64,000 bases of DNA. It comes from Alphaproteobacteria bacterium (GTDB lineage: Bacteria > Pseudomonadota > Alphaproteobacteria > UBA9219 > RGZA01). Position numbers and translations under genes: made by a program. A model generated the notes under the pieces. It ran no database searches, was not told the DNA's origin, and was given only the letters and a program-made list of their open reading frames with translations. Within the stretch, counting starts at the first letter, position 1. Each line of letters begins with the position of its first letter. Positions 1 to 8,510 of the stretch are shown here, one piece after another. Location of the stretch: assembly GCA_033762625.1 (NCBI GenBank), contig JANRLI010000021.1:23848-87847 (forward strand), in the 5' to 3' direction.

Positions 1-146
1 GTCTGCGGGCGCACGCCGTGCTGAATGGCTTCCTTTATCAAATCACCCAGCCAGATGCTGTATTCAGGTTTATATTCCTGCGCATGAACAAGAGACGTTT
101 GAAACGCAAGCAAGATGAAGAAGAAAAGTGAGACCAGTTTTTTCAT
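1..146 (-). CDS. Probable lytic murein transglycosylase (MltB-like), N-terminal part
   Basis: Only the first 48 codons lie in the window; the gene runs off the left edge. The ATG is at 146, six bases after the stop of the upstream ydcF-like gene, so the two are probably co-transcribed. The first 22 residues (MKKLVSLFFFILLAFQ, then a small-residue HA-Q junction) read as a Sec signal peptide. The mature start, with an aromatic, WL and then a lysine/glutamate-rich helix ending GVRPQ, resembles the first helix of MltB/SLT_2 lytic transglycosylases, which cleave peptidoglycan glycan strands in the periplasm. The catalytic region is outside the window, so the family call is an inference from about 25 mature residues. 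Confidence 0.45.
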   Translation of the reverse strand, partial: MKKLVSLFFFILLAFQTSLVHAQEYKPEYSIWLGDLIKEAIQHGVRPQ

Positions 147-151
147 GGAAA

Positions 152-973
152 TTATTGCAATGTTTGTTTGTTGACCGAGCATGTCATGAAATTGTCACTA
201 CGACCCATCATGGAATTGAACAGCAGGCCAACATATTCATGTGCTGCTGTATCTAATTTTAATAGCGTTTGCAACAAATCAAACTTGAACTCGAATTTGA
301 ATTTTCCGGCTGTTTTATAATCAACAGTATAGGGATAGAACATTGTTTCCGATTTTTCGCCCATTTTCTGGAACAGTCCAAATGCGCGCGGCATATGGAA
401 TGCCGATGTCACCAAAAGCCAGTTCTGCTTGGGCGTGATGCTATAAGCATCTTTGGTTTCTTTTGCATCTTCATATGTATTGCGTGATTTGCTTTCAAAT
501 ATCATGTTGGCTGGCTTTGCGCCAATTTCATCTAAAAACATGCGCACATAATCGGCTTCACCCATGTTCATTTTCTTCAATGAATTGCTGCCTCCGGCAT
601 AAACAAACTGCGCGGTTGGATATTGTTTGATAAGTTTAAGCATCGCAAAAATACGCTCGCCGGCATCGTTAAAAGCAATCGCGTTGCGCGCATCGGAAAC
701 CGATATATTTACAGCCCCGCCTAAAACCAGTACGCCATCAACACGCATCGGCATTCCTTGGTTGGAATTACACTGCTCCAATGGCAACAACGCCCAATCA
801 CCAACTGGAAACATGAACGCAACAACAAAAAAAACGGTCACACACCCGCGTAAAATAATCTTGAAAAGATGTCCTCTGATTAAAAAGCTGAAAAGAAGCA
901 AAAGTACGGCGAAGTGCGCCGGCGAACAAATCGCCCATAAAACTTTGCTAAGCCAGAATGCTATATTGTCCAT
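152..973 (-). CDS. YdcF/ElyC/SanA family (DUF218) membrane protein
   Basis: 273 residues. Two hydrophobic segments (about 15-35 and 42-58) precede a DUF218 domain. That domain is recognisable by VDGVLVLGGAV (78-88), FVYAGGS (123-129), the ESKSRNTYEDA block (160-170) and LLVTSAFHMPRA (186-197). Two N-terminal membrane segments plus this domain match the ElyC arrangement. ElyC-type proteins act in envelope and lipid-carrier homeostasis; the chemistry of the family is not settled. The gene sits directly upstream of the probable lytic transglycosylase, which agrees with an envelope role. The start at 973 puts the first membrane helix near the N terminus, and I see no better start. Confidence 0.8.
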   Translation of the reverse strand: MDNIAFWLSKVLWAICSPAHFAVLLLLFSFLIRGHLFKIILRGCVTVFFVVAFMFPVGDWALLPLEQCNSNQGMPMRVDGVLVLGGAVNISVSDARNAIAFNDAGERIFAMLKLIKQYPTAQFVYAGGSNSLKKMNMGEADYVRMFLDEIGAKPANMIFESKSRNTYEDAKETKDAYSITPKQNWLLVTSAFHMPRAFGLFQKMGEKSETMFYPYTVDYKTAGKFKFEFKFDLLQTLLKLDTAAHEYVGLLFNSMMGRSDNFMTCSVNKQTLQ

Positions 974-1023
974 TCATCGCCATAATTAATTGAGGACCGG
1001 ATAGGAATTGGACGAATCTGGTG

Positions 1024-2091
1024 TCAGCTTCGCCAGCGCAATGTTACGTCAGGAACAGGGTTATTAAAAGTACGAGACTCGGACAAAGCCTTTACATATT
1101 CCTGCTTTAACTGGAAATACCAGCGCGCCGGAGTATCCGCATCCTTTAGCAATAGCATGGATTTTTCATGGCGCAGCCCTACCTGCTGCTTTGCCACTAC
1201 ATCCTTATCCTGTTTGATAAATCCTTCCATGAATGGCCGGAAAAACGGCTTAATCAGCCCCAGCCAAGGCTGCGTCCAATAAATCAAATGGGTAATTTCG
1301 GTTTCTGTTTCGCTGATGGGTGTTACACAGGTCAGGTTAATCACGTGATGTTTATTTTTTTCTTGGCCGATTTGAATATGTTCAATGCGCACACCTGGCA
1401 GCGCAAAGAAAATCTCAGTTTCCGGCACACCGCCTAAAATTTTATATCCAAATGAATTGCTGGATGGCTTGTGCTTCTTCATCACAAACCCGAATGGCGA
1501 TGCACCAAATGCTTTTGCTTTTTCATGGATAGATGCTTTACCGCGCCACCACCATGCCTGATGCACAAATGGCCCGTGTGCAGGATCCATCAATCCAATC
1601 ACCGCATGATCCATATGGCACGGAAATAACGAACTGGTCCAAAGCCCTGCTTGCGCATCGTTTCCAATACCGGGCAGCACGGGCGGTTTTTGCACCGACA
1701 CATCTGCAGTCACGCCAGGCTTTTCGGACATGAAAATCCAGATATTGCCTTGTGTTTCTATCACCGGATAGGTGCGCACCTTGATGTTTGTTGGGTCAAT
1801 GGCTTCATGTCCGGTCAGCCAAGGAATATCACGGCATACGCCTTCCTTATCGAATTTCCAACCGTGATAGCAGCATTCCACCTCGCTGCCATCAAACCTG
1901 CCACATGACAATGGCATGGCGCGGTGCGGGCATACATCGCGCAACGCGAATACGGTTCCATCGTCCTTACGTGCGAATAGCACCGGTTCACCCAGCAACG
2001 TCTTGGCAACCATCTTGCCTTTGGCAAGCGTCTGCGATGGCAGTGCGTAATACCAAATGTTTCTTAAAAAGAATGGTGCAAATTCAGCCAT
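1024..2091 (-). CDS. Rieske [2Fe-2S] aromatic-ring oxygenase, terminal component
   Basis: 355 residues, the usual size of VanA/PobA-type terminal oxygenases. The Rieske cluster ligands are visible as C54-x-H56 and C73-x2-H76 in CPHRAMPLSCG and CCYHGW. The mononuclear iron site is visible in MDPAHGPFVH (D166, H169, H174). These enzymes take electrons from a separate reductase and activate O2 for hydroxylation or demethylation of an aromatic or lipid-like substrate. No reductase or ferredoxin gene lies beside it, so it probably uses a partner from elsewhere. Its downstream neighbours are envelope genes. The substrate cannot be told from sequence. Confidence 0.85.
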   Translation of the reverse strand: MAEFAPFFLRNIWYYALPSQTLAKGKMVAKTLLGEPVLFARKDDGTVFALRDVCPHRAMPLSCGRFDGSEVECCYHGWKFDKEGVCRDIPWLTGHEAIDPTNIKVRTYPVIETQGNIWIFMSEKPGVTADVSVQKPPVLPGIGNDAQAGLWTSSLFPCHMDHAVIGLMDPAHGPFVHQAWWWRGKASIHEKAKAFGASPFGFVMKKHKPSSNSFGYKILGGVPETEIFFALPGVRIEHIQIGQEKNKHHVINLTCVTPISETETEITHLIYWTQPWLGLIKPFFRPFMEGFIKQDKDVVAKQQVGLRHEKSMLLLKDADTPARWYFQLKQEYVKALSESRTFNNPVPDVTLRWRS

Positions 2092-2113
2092 TTCGACTTT
2101 CTAAGAGGTTTTG

Positions 2114-2395
2114 TTAAAGCATCCCGAGGGCAGCTTTATAAAGCTCAAGAATTTCTTCCTGCTCGGCACGTTCATTACCGTCAATCTTGCGCAGGCGAAT
2201 AACCTGACGCATCACCTTAACATCAAAGCCTGCCGATTTTGCCTCGGCAAATACATCGCGCACATCTTCGGCCAAGCCTGCCTTTTCTTCTTCAAGGCGT
2301 TCAATGCGTTCAATGAGTGTTTTTAGACGGTCACCTGCAAAATTACCTGGGGTTGTTCCGGCACTGACCTTAATGGCGCTGGTTTGAGCGGGCAT
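2114..2395 (-). CDS. gapR: GapR family nucleoid-associated protein (DUF2312)
   Basis: 93 residues. The core has GDRLKTLIERIERLEEEK followed by DVFAEAKSAGFDVK and a C-terminal helix. This is the DUF2312 signature, in which coiled-coil helices assemble a ring around DNA. In Caulobacter GapR binds overtwisted (positively supercoiled) DNA ahead of polymerases and helps type II topoisomerases. The first 20 residues are a short basic/polar tail. The gene lies between the big repeat protein and the Rieske oxygenase, all on the minus strand, with a 22-base gap to the oxygenase. DUF2312 is essentially an alphaproteobacterial family, so it also helps place the organism. Confidence 0.88.
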   Translation of the reverse strand: MPAQTSAIKVSAGTTPGNFAGDRLKTLIERIERLEEEKAGLAEDVRDVFAEAKSAGFDVKVMRQVIRLRKIDGNERAEQEEILELYKAALGML

Positions 2396-2440
2396 GATAA
2401 TCCTTTAAATCGCTAAAAATTGTGGAGCGATTTTGTAGAA

Positions 2441-5400
2441 CTATTTGACCTTAATATCAACCCTGTCATCACCGCGATTATCGCTAGCTGGCCCAACCGC
2501 ACGTACATCGATACGACTGCTGGCTAATCCCTTACGCATTAAATAGCTGCGCACGGCCAATGCACGGGCCAAGGCCATACGGCGGGATTCCTGCTGGTCG
2601 CCATCTGCTGGTGGTGCAGCATAAGCGTTCAAGGTCACGATACTTTTATCGTTACCATTCAATTCATTCATCACACCGTCAAGCGCATTAATCGCACTGC
2701 TATCCAATCCCTCCGATGTTGGGGGGAATGTAATCGTTGTCATGTCTTCAGTTGTGGTGGCTGTGGTTGCAGCTTGTTTGTAACGCGGGGTATATAATTT
2801 CTTCGGTGCATCCAGTTGTTTGGCTGGCATCGGCGCAATTTCCGGCAACACTTCCGTTACCTTGTGGCTTGGCGTTTGTGTTTCCAGTTTGCCGGGCGAC
2901 GGGGATACAGGCGCGCTATCAGTCGCAGCTGCGCAACTATTCGATAACCATACGCCGCGTTCAACGCCAGTGGGGCATAGCGTTTGGGTTTCGCCAACAA
3001 TCACCCCTGTGTAATTGGATGGGTAGCCGCCCTGTTGGCAAGTAATCGTCCAACGCTTCACCGATGGGGTGCATTCATTGCCAGCCTTCGCGGTTGCTTC
3101 CGGCACATGCACTTCAGGTGCTGGCGCAGCCGGTGGTGGAACTGGGTCAGGTGTAGCCGTGATCATAGGTGCCTGACATGTGGTGCTGATACCGCCGCCG
3201 GAGCCGCTGCACGTCCATACAAATGGACCATTACCGGAAACCGCTGATGCAGTACCACTTCGGCACAAATTATTGATTGGCGCGATATTTACAGGCACGC
3301 CATCTGCGCCGCCACATGCGCCATTCACTTGCAAGGGGGCCATACAATTAATTGCGCTGCCACCATTCGCACCTTGGCATGACCACATGAATGGACCGCT
3401 ACCAATTACAGTGGTTGGCGTGCCTGATGCACACAGATTATCGGTCGGCGGTGCAGTCACACTCACGCCATGCGCTGAACCACACCCAGCATGAACCAGT
3501 GGTTGTGAAACACATGTAGCGGTGATACCGCCGCCAGCGCCCTGACATGACCATTGCCATGGGCCGCTACCAGCAACGGCACTTGGCGTACCGGAGTTAC
3601 ATAAACCTGCTGTCGGTGCATCGGATGAACCTGCCTGATGCGCTGGACCGCAAACACCATCAAGTTTCTTGGGCGCCATACAATCCGCCATTGCACCGCC
3701 ATTTTCCCCGTTGCAAGTCCAATTCCATGGGCCTGTACCGCTAACAGCGCTTGCTGATCCTGACATACATAGATTTTCGGCAGGCGCAACCGCGACGCCA
3801 ACGCCATGCGCAGCGCCACAAGCAGCATTCAGCAGAATTGGTGCAGAGCAGCTAACCGATGCGCCACCATTTTCACCCGCACACTTCCAATTCCATGGGC
3901 CTGCACCGGAAACGGCGCTTGGATTACCCGATGCGCACAATCCGCTATGTGGCGCTGATGTTGCGCCAATGCCGTTGGCTTGACCACATACCCCTTCTTT
4001 CAGAACTGGCGCTGTGCAGCTTACAGTCGTATTTTCGCCTGAACCCGTGCAGCTCCAGCTCCATGGGCCTTCGCCAATGACTGCGGTTTCATGGCCAGAT
4101 TTGCAAAGGCCGGTTGTTGGTGCAGAACCCGTTGCAACATTGTTGGCAGGACCACAAGCACCACTGACCAAGGTATAGACAACGCACTGCGCAGTCACAC
4201 CGCCATTATCGCCAAAGCAGCTCCAATACCATGGGCCATCTCCGGTGATGCTGGTTGCTTTGCCTGACGAACACAATTTATTGGGCGGCGGTGAAGCTGA
4301 GAGCGAGCCATTAGCCGGGCCACATTCGCCATTGATTTGTACGCTGGCTGAACACTTGACCGTTGAACCACCATTGCTGCCATTGCATGACCAGTTCCAC
4401 GGGCCCTTCCCTGTAACTGCTGACGCCGTGCCTTGTGTGCACAAATTACTTGTTGGTTTGGACGCAAGCCCAACACCATTCACAGCGCCGCATGAACCAT
4501 GAACCACACCGCCCGCTGCCGGATTGTGCACGCTGGTTGTAACGCGATGCTCACTTGGAGCGACGGTTGATGTTGCTGGTGCTTTTGGGGCTTCTACTAC
4601 TGCCTCATTCTCTGTCGCTTCATTCATGGCTTCTGCTGATGTGTCAGCAGGCGCTGCAGATTTTACTTCCGGCTTTTCTTCCGATTTCTTTTCATCTTTT
4701 TCTTCTGATTTATTTTCTTCAGGCGGCGGGGAAGCCTCGTTACTTGCTTCTTCCGTCGAAATGACTTCACCCTTGGTGGATAAAGGTTCTGGCGCGGCTT
4801 TGGTTACAGTGCCATCCGCACTTTGCGAGAAGATAACTTTCCCTTTGTTCATATCGGGCGTTGGCGCACCCCAAATACTCTTTTTCGCGGGATCTTGTGC
4901 AGGCGCTGCCTCACCCACAGGTTTAATCATCGGCTCTTTTTGCTGTTCCTTTTCAACGGCTGACGCTGGCACGGTGGCTTGGGTAACACCTGCTGGCGGC
5001 GGCGCAACAGGCGGCAAAGCCGCATTCGGCTCAGCCTGTTTTTCCAGTGGCGCAGATGACGGCGTTGGCGTTGCGATTGCAGTCTTATGGCGTGTGATAC
5101 CGGGGCGTTTCTTGGTATCCCCTGCCGCCGAGAATAGCGAGCGTGGCTTTGCAAATCCTTCAGGCACTTCAGGCTTTGCACTTTCCTTCACCGGTTCGGA
5201 TGCAGCTTCAATACTGGATACCGAAGTGGCAGACGGCGGGGTTGCTGGTTCTGTGGGTTTTACGGCAGGGGCTGATGCAGCAGGAGATACAGGCGCAATC
5301 GCTTCATCTGCCTTCACCGGAATAGCACCATCCGGTGGTTCATTTAAATCACTTAACAATGGTGCGCCGGTTTTAGCTTCTTCTTTTTTTGGCGCTTCTT

Positions 5401-6001
5401 TGGTTGGCGAAGTTGCGACTTCTTCTTTCTTTGGCTCCTGAGCAACAGGCGGTGTAGCCGGTATTGGCGCAGGCGTTGCTACAGGGCTGATGAGTGGTGC
5501 AGCCGCTCCCGCTTTGGGTGTAACTGGCGGCAGTGCCTGAGCAGTTTCGTCTTTTGGTGCAGGATGAAATAATTTTTCGGATGGAATAGCCTGCATCGGC
5601 TGCTCCGCAGCAACGGCTGGCGCAACCGGCGCGGTGGTGGTTGCTGGCGCAGGTACAAGCATCGGTGCATCAGGTTGCGCAGCCGGGTCAATGCCTTTGC
5701 GCATCGCATTCATTAAATCGTCAGCTTGAACAGCAGCGCCCTTGGCTGCTTTTTTCGGCGCAGATTTATGTGCGTCGTAAAAATCCTTGGAATGCTTTTT
5801 TGATGATTTCTTTTTAGCCTTGGCCTTGGAACTGAATAATGGCCTACTTGCTCCTTCTTCCGCTACTGGCGCCGCTTGGTACGCCGCGTCCACATCTTGT
5901 ACCGCTTCCAACGCCGATGGCGCGGCATGGGCAGGCATGGCAACCCACAAGGCCGCAAGCGCTACAAACAGCAGTGAAAGCTTCAATTTTTGCAAAAGCA
6001 T
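2441..6001 (-). CDS. Large secreted protein: Pro/Ala/Glu linker, eight 56-residue Cys repeats, OmpA-like C terminus
   Basis: 1186 residues. A signal peptide (1-26, ending AMPAHA) leads into about 470 residues of low-complexity Pro/Ala/Glu/Lys sequence. Residues 500-947 are eight repeats of exactly 56 residues, each with Cys at positions 5, 22, 40 and 51, a LCxSG block and a GPWxWSC block. Four fixed cysteines per repeat suggest two disulphides, so an oxidised compartment. A further four-Cys module (C977, C988, C1009, C1023) and a proline-rich spacer precede an OmpA-like domain (about 1090-1186). That domain keeps the SRRMALARALAV helix but reads NAYAAP where peptidoglycan-binding homologues usually have GYTD, so peptidoglycan binding is uncertain. 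Repeats of this kind occur in many bacterial surface proteins. Function unknown; probably a cell-surface or periplasmic scaffold. Confidence 0.8.
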   Translation of the reverse strand: MLLQKLKLSLLFVALAALWVAMPAHAAPSALEAVQDVDAAYQAAPVAEEGASRPLFSSKAKAKKKSSKKHSKDFYDAHKSAPKKAAKGAAVQADDLMNAMRKGIDPAAQPDAPMLVPAPATTTAPVAPAVAAEQPMQAIPSEKLFHPAPKDETAQALPPVTPKAGAAAPLISPVATPAPIPATPPVAQEPKKEEVATSPTKEAPKKEEAKTGAPLLSDLNEPPDGAIPVKADEAIAPVSPAASAPAVKPTEPATPPSATSVSSIEAASEPVKESAKPEVPEGFAKPRSLFSAAGDTKKRPGITRHKTAIATPTPSSAPLEKQAEPNAALPPVAPPPAGVTQATVPASAVEKEQQKEPMIKPVGEAAPAQDPAKKSIWGAPTPDMNKGKVIFSQSADGTVTKAAPEPLSTKGEVISTEEASNEASPPPEENKSEEKDEKKSEEKPEVKSAAPADTSAEAMNEATENEAVVEAPKAPATSTVAPSEHRVTTSVHNPAAGGVVHGSCGAVNGVGLASKPTSNLCTQGTASAVTGKGPWNWSCNGSNGGSTVKCSASVQINGECGPANGSLSASPPPNKLCSSGKATSITGDGPWYWSCFGDNGGVTAQCVVYTLVSGACGPANNVATGSAPTTGLCKSGHETAVIGEGPWSWSCTGSGENTTVSCTAPVLKEGVCGQANGIGATSAPHSGLCASGNPSAVSGAGPWNWKCAGENGGASVSCSAPILLNAACGAAHGVGVAVAPAENLCMSGSASAVSGTGPWNWTCNGENGGAMADCMAPKKLDGVCGPAHQAGSSDAPTAGLCNSGTPSAVAGSGPWQWSCQGAGGGITATCVSQPLVHAGCGSAHGVSVTAPPTDNLCASGTPTTVIGSGPFMWSCQGANGGSAINCMAPLQVNGACGGADGVPVNIAPINNLCRSGTASAVSGNGPFVWTCSGSGGGISTTCQAPMITATPDPVPPPAAPAPEVHVPEATAKAGNECTPSVKRWTITCQQGGYPSNYTGVIVGETQTLCPTGVERGVWLSNSCAAATDSAPVSPSPGKLETQTPSHKVTEVLPEIAPMPAKQLDAPKKLYTPRYKQAATTATTTEDMTTITFPPTSEGLDSSAINALDGVMNELNGNDKSIVTLNAYAAPPADGDQQESRRMALARALAVRSYLMRKGLASSRIDVRAVGPASDNRGDDRVDIKVK
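3161..4504 (-). repeat. Eight tandem 168-bp coding repeats (56 residues each)
   Basis: The array encodes residues 500-947 of the large secreted protein. All eight units are exactly 56 codons, with no insertion or deletion between them, and each keeps cysteines at unit positions 5, 22, 40 and 51. The amino-acid sequence is clearly repetitive but the units have diverged. This points to old duplications held in register by selection rather than recent slippage. The third unit has ENTTVSC where the others have the NGG-type turn. Confidence 0.93.
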
Positions 6002-6115
6002 CAGGTGAGATAAAGTGAAAGCAGAAAATTAAGGCTTGGATATTAAATGCTTTTTTCACCAAGGGCAAAGCCCATAGTGCGCCATAATGCGTTACAGATT
6101 CGATTATTTTTTTAA

Positions 6116-6151
6116 GTGCAGCGACCGCTGCACCGCCCGCTTATGTGGGCG
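6116..6151. repeat. Two adjacent inverted repeats downstream of suhB
   Basis: GTGCAGCG-AC-CGCTGCAC (6116-6133) is a perfect 8-bp palindrome with a 2-base centre. It is followed at once by CGCCCGC-TTAT-GTGGGCG (6134-6151), which contains one G-T pair. Together they sit just past the stop of suhB and upstream of the large repeat-protein gene. Neither has a U-run in the suhB direction, so a canonical intrinsic terminator is not clear. They may be a 3'-end stabiliser or a protein site. Confidence 0.5.
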
Positions 6152-6154
6152 AGT

Positions 6155-6952
6155 TTAAATAATAGTATAGGCCGCGCCTAATAACTCGCATAGCTGTTTA
6201 TGGATGCTTTGGTTGCTAGCCAGCAAATCGCCCTTAAACACAGGGTTATCGTTACGGGTAAATGGGCTGACGCTGCCGCCGGCCTCCATAACCAAGGCGA
6301 TGCCCGCGGCAACATCCCATGCCTTTAGGTTACGTTCCCAATAGCCATCATAGCGGCCTGCGGCAACATAGGCCAAATCCAGCGATGCCGCACCCATACG
6401 ACGAATACCTGCCACCTTTGGGGCAACATTTTGTAACTCCGTCATAAAGGTCGGAGACTCATGACCTTTAAATGGAATGCCGGTTGCAATCAGCAAGCTT
6501 TCCAAATTCGTGCGCCCCGAAACACGCAAACGGTTTGCGTTCAGATACGCCCCCGCCCCTCGTTCACACCAGAACATTTCATCACGAATGGGTTCATAAA
6601 CAACACCGGCAATCATCTGATCGCCTTTTGCCAAACCAATCGAAACGGCCCAATGCGGAATGCCGTGCAAGAAATTGCTCGTTCCATCCAGCGGATCAAT
6701 AATCCATGTGAATTCGGTATCGGGCCTTGATGTTGTGCTTTCCTCTGCCATCAAGCCAAAGGCGGGACGAGCCTTGGTCAATTCAGCACGTAGAATTTCT
6801 TCCGCCTTGGTATCGGCATTCGATACAAAGTCGGATGGACCTTTTTTGGAAACTTGCAACTGCTCCACTTCGCCAAAATCGCGCAGCAAAGCCTTGCCCG
6901 CTTTTTCGGCGGCTTTCGTCATAACCACCAGATTGGCAGAGCGCAGAGCCAT
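6155..6952 (-). CDS. suhB: Inositol monophosphatase family protein (SuhB-like)
   Basis: 265 residues, the family's normal length. Metal-binding motifs are in place: MAEES with E70, WIIDPLDGTSNF with D86 and D89, and AWDVAAG near residue 214. These Mg2+-dependent phosphatases hydrolyse inositol-1-phosphate and related phosphomonoesters. In enterics SuhB also acts in rRNA antitermination, but that cannot be read from sequence. The start at 6952 gives the typical N terminus (MALRSANLVVM). The gene lies 28 bases downstream of efp, so they are likely co-transcribed. Confidence 0.9.
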   Translation of the reverse strand: MALRSANLVVMTKAAEKAGKALLRDFGEVEQLQVSKKGPSDFVSNADTKAEEILRAELTKARPAFGLMAEESTTSRPDTEFTWIIDPLDGTSNFLHGIPHWAVSIGLAKGDQMIAGVVYEPIRDEMFWCERGAGAYLNANRLRVSGRTNLESLLIATGIPFKGHESPTFMTELQNVAPKVAGIRRMGAASLDLAYVAAGRYDGYWERNLKAWDVAAGIALVMEAGGSVSPFTRNDNPVFKGDLLASNQSIHKQLCELLGAAYTII

Positions 6953-6980
6953 GATGTAATACTCAATTCTTTAATGGATG

Positions 6981-7544
6981 TTATTTCGCGCGTTCAACGT
7001 ATGAATTGTCGGATGTATTCACGACAATCTTTTCGCCCGATTCAATAAATGGCGGCACTAGAACCTTAACGCCATTTGACATCTTGGCAGATTTGTATGA
7101 CGCCGTTGCGGTCTGGCCCTTGGTATGCGGGTCGGCCTCAACAACTTCCAACACAACATGCTTTGGAATTTCAACGGTCAGCGGAATGCCTTCATGCAAA
7201 CGCACGGTGCAAATCATATTTTCCTGCAAGTACACGGCCTGGTCACCCATGACTTCTTTCGTCACCATCACTTGCTCATAATTTTCTTGATTCATGAACG
7301 TGAAGTTTTCGCCATCACCGAACAGGTACTGCATATCTTCTTCATCGATATGCGCTTTCTCAACAGACTCTTGCGTGCGGAAACGAATGTTGGTTTTCAC
7401 GCCGGTGCGCGCATCGCGCATATCAATTTGCACAATCGCGTTACCTTTACCCGGAATAACAATTTCCGATTTGGCAATAACCCACAGCTTGCCTTCATAA
7501 TCAATGACGTGTCCGGCACGTAATGTATTTGCGTCAACGCGCAT
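6981..7544 (-). CDS. efp: Translation elongation factor P
   Basis: 187 residues with the three beta-barrel domains of EF-P. The loop carrying the modified residue reads IPGKGNAIVQ; K33 is the position that would carry beta-lysine in systems with EpmA/EpmB. EF-P rescues ribosomes stalled at polyproline. That fits a genome with several proline-rich proteins, such as the large repeat protein and PopZ here. No epmA or epmB is in the window. It is followed on the same strand by suhB and has a divergent methyltransferase gene upstream. Confidence 0.96.
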   Translation of the reverse strand: MRVDANTLRAGHVIDYEGKLWVIAKSEIVIPGKGNAIVQIDMRDARTGVKTNIRFRTQESVEKAHIDEEDMQYLFGDGENFTFMNQENYEQVMVTKEVMGDQAVYLQENMICTVRLHEGIPLTVEIPKHVVLEVVEADPHTKGQTATASYKSAKMSNGVKVLVPPFIESGEKIVVNTSDNSYVERAK

Positions 7545-7634
7545 AGTCGAATTCCTATTTAAGTGATTAGAACGAAGGGGAAACTAGTGCTTTTTTTACG
7601 AATGTGCAAGAGATGCTTTACATCAAAAAATAAA

Positions 7635-7659
7635 GGGTTAGCGTTAATAAGGCTAACCC
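7635..7659. repeat. 8-bp inverted repeat in the efp/methyltransferase divergent region
   Basis: GGGTTAGC and GCTAACCC are separated by nine bases. The right arm ends 11 bases before the methyltransferase ATG. The perfect arms and position suggest a regulatory hairpin or operator, but no U-run follows and no ribosome binding site is visible between it and the ATG. Confidence 0.45.
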
Positions 7660-7670
7660 AAACGTGTATT

Positions 7671-8354
7671 ATGAAAAACATCATCGACCACCTAAGGACC
7701 AATTTTACGGTCACAAAACCCGACTTCATCGATCTGATGGTTCTGTTGTTTGTCATCGGCTTTGGCTGGCTGGTGGTCGATTTGTGGAACAAGCCGCACG
7801 ACCTTATCAATATCGCCACCATGCTGGCGGTGATTTATTTTATAATCCGTACGCTGTATGAAAGGGTATTCAACCGCACCAATATCCCCACACTTGAAAC
7901 GCCATCCATCCTTATCCGCGAAATGGTAAAACTATTAAAAGCTGATTTTAATCAAAAGCAGTCCCCATCCTATCACGTGGTTGATTTTGGCTGCGGCGAT
8001 GGACAAATCACGCGCAAGGTTGCGCGTACATTGCCACTGGCCGATGTATTGGGTATTGAAAACGCCAAAATTCCCTACACCCAATGCCTGTTCTTTAAAA
8101 AATTATTTGGCATCAAGAACGTACGCTACCAGCGATCCGACTTCTTTGATTATGACTGCAAAAATGTTGATGCGGTGGTGATGTATTTAAGCGTGCAGAT
8201 ATCGCAAAAGCTTGGCGAAAAACTGTTCCGCGAATTAAAACCCGGCGCGATAGTAATCTCGAATGAATTTGAATTAAAAGGCCAATGGCCAAAGCCAGAA
8301 ACCATTGAACGACACACGCCGTTTAAAAACACACTGTATATTTACAGGAAGTAG
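7671..8354 (+). CDS. Membrane-anchored class I SAM-dependent methyltransferase
   Basis: 227 residues from the ATG at 7671. The open frame extends upstream, but that part looks non-coding and includes a hairpin. Two hydrophobic segments (about 20-38 and 46-62) precede a Rossmann methyltransferase domain with motif I VVDFGCGDGQ (103-112), an acidic post-I loop (GIENAK) and a YQRSDFFDYD block. The arrangement of N-terminal membrane anchor, short linker and compact domain ending in an EFELKGQWP-like strand resembles the FAM173/ATPSC-KMT group of lysine methyltransferases, but I recognise this only by general pattern. The substrate is unknown. It is a single-gene unit, divergent from efp. Confidence 0.75.
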   Translation: MKNIIDHLRTNFTVTKPDFIDLMVLLFVIGFGWLVVDLWNKPHDLINIATMLAVIYFIIRTLYERVFNRTNIPTLETPSILIREMVKLLKADFNQKQSPSYHVVDFGCGDGQITRKVARTLPLADVLGIENAKIPYTQCLFFKKLFGIKNVRYQRSDFFDYDCKNVDAVVMYLSVQISQKLGEKLFRELKPGAIVISNEFELKGQWPKPETIERHTPFKNTLYIYRK

Positions 8355-8366
8355 CTTAAAGAAGAA

Positions 8367-8443
8367 TGGTGCCTGGAGACGGGATTGAACCGCCGACACA
8401 CGGATTTTCAATCCGTTGCTCTACCAGCTGAGCTACCCAGGCA
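8367..8443 (-). tRNA. tRNA-Phe (GAA)
   Basis: Read on the minus strand, the acceptor TGCCTGG pairs with CCAGGCA. The anticodon stem ACGGA/TCCGT encloses loop TTGAAAA (anticodon GAA), the T-loop reads GGTTCAATCC, and the 3' CCA is encoded (8367-8369). It follows yacG on the same strand by about 65 bases and may be processed from the same transcript. Confidence 0.97.
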
Positions 8444-8510
8444 CGCTTCTCAAGAAGCGATGGTTATAAATGCCAAAGGGCTGCCTTGGCAAGCCATTTC
8501 CACCCAATTA

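Noticed and set aside
4524..5441. A 305-residue plus-strand open frame across the big repeat protein
   Set aside because: It is the antisense shadow of the Pro/Ala/Glu-rich linker; the GC-rich repetitive codons keep it open. The minus-strand frame has signal peptide, repeats and OmpA-like end.
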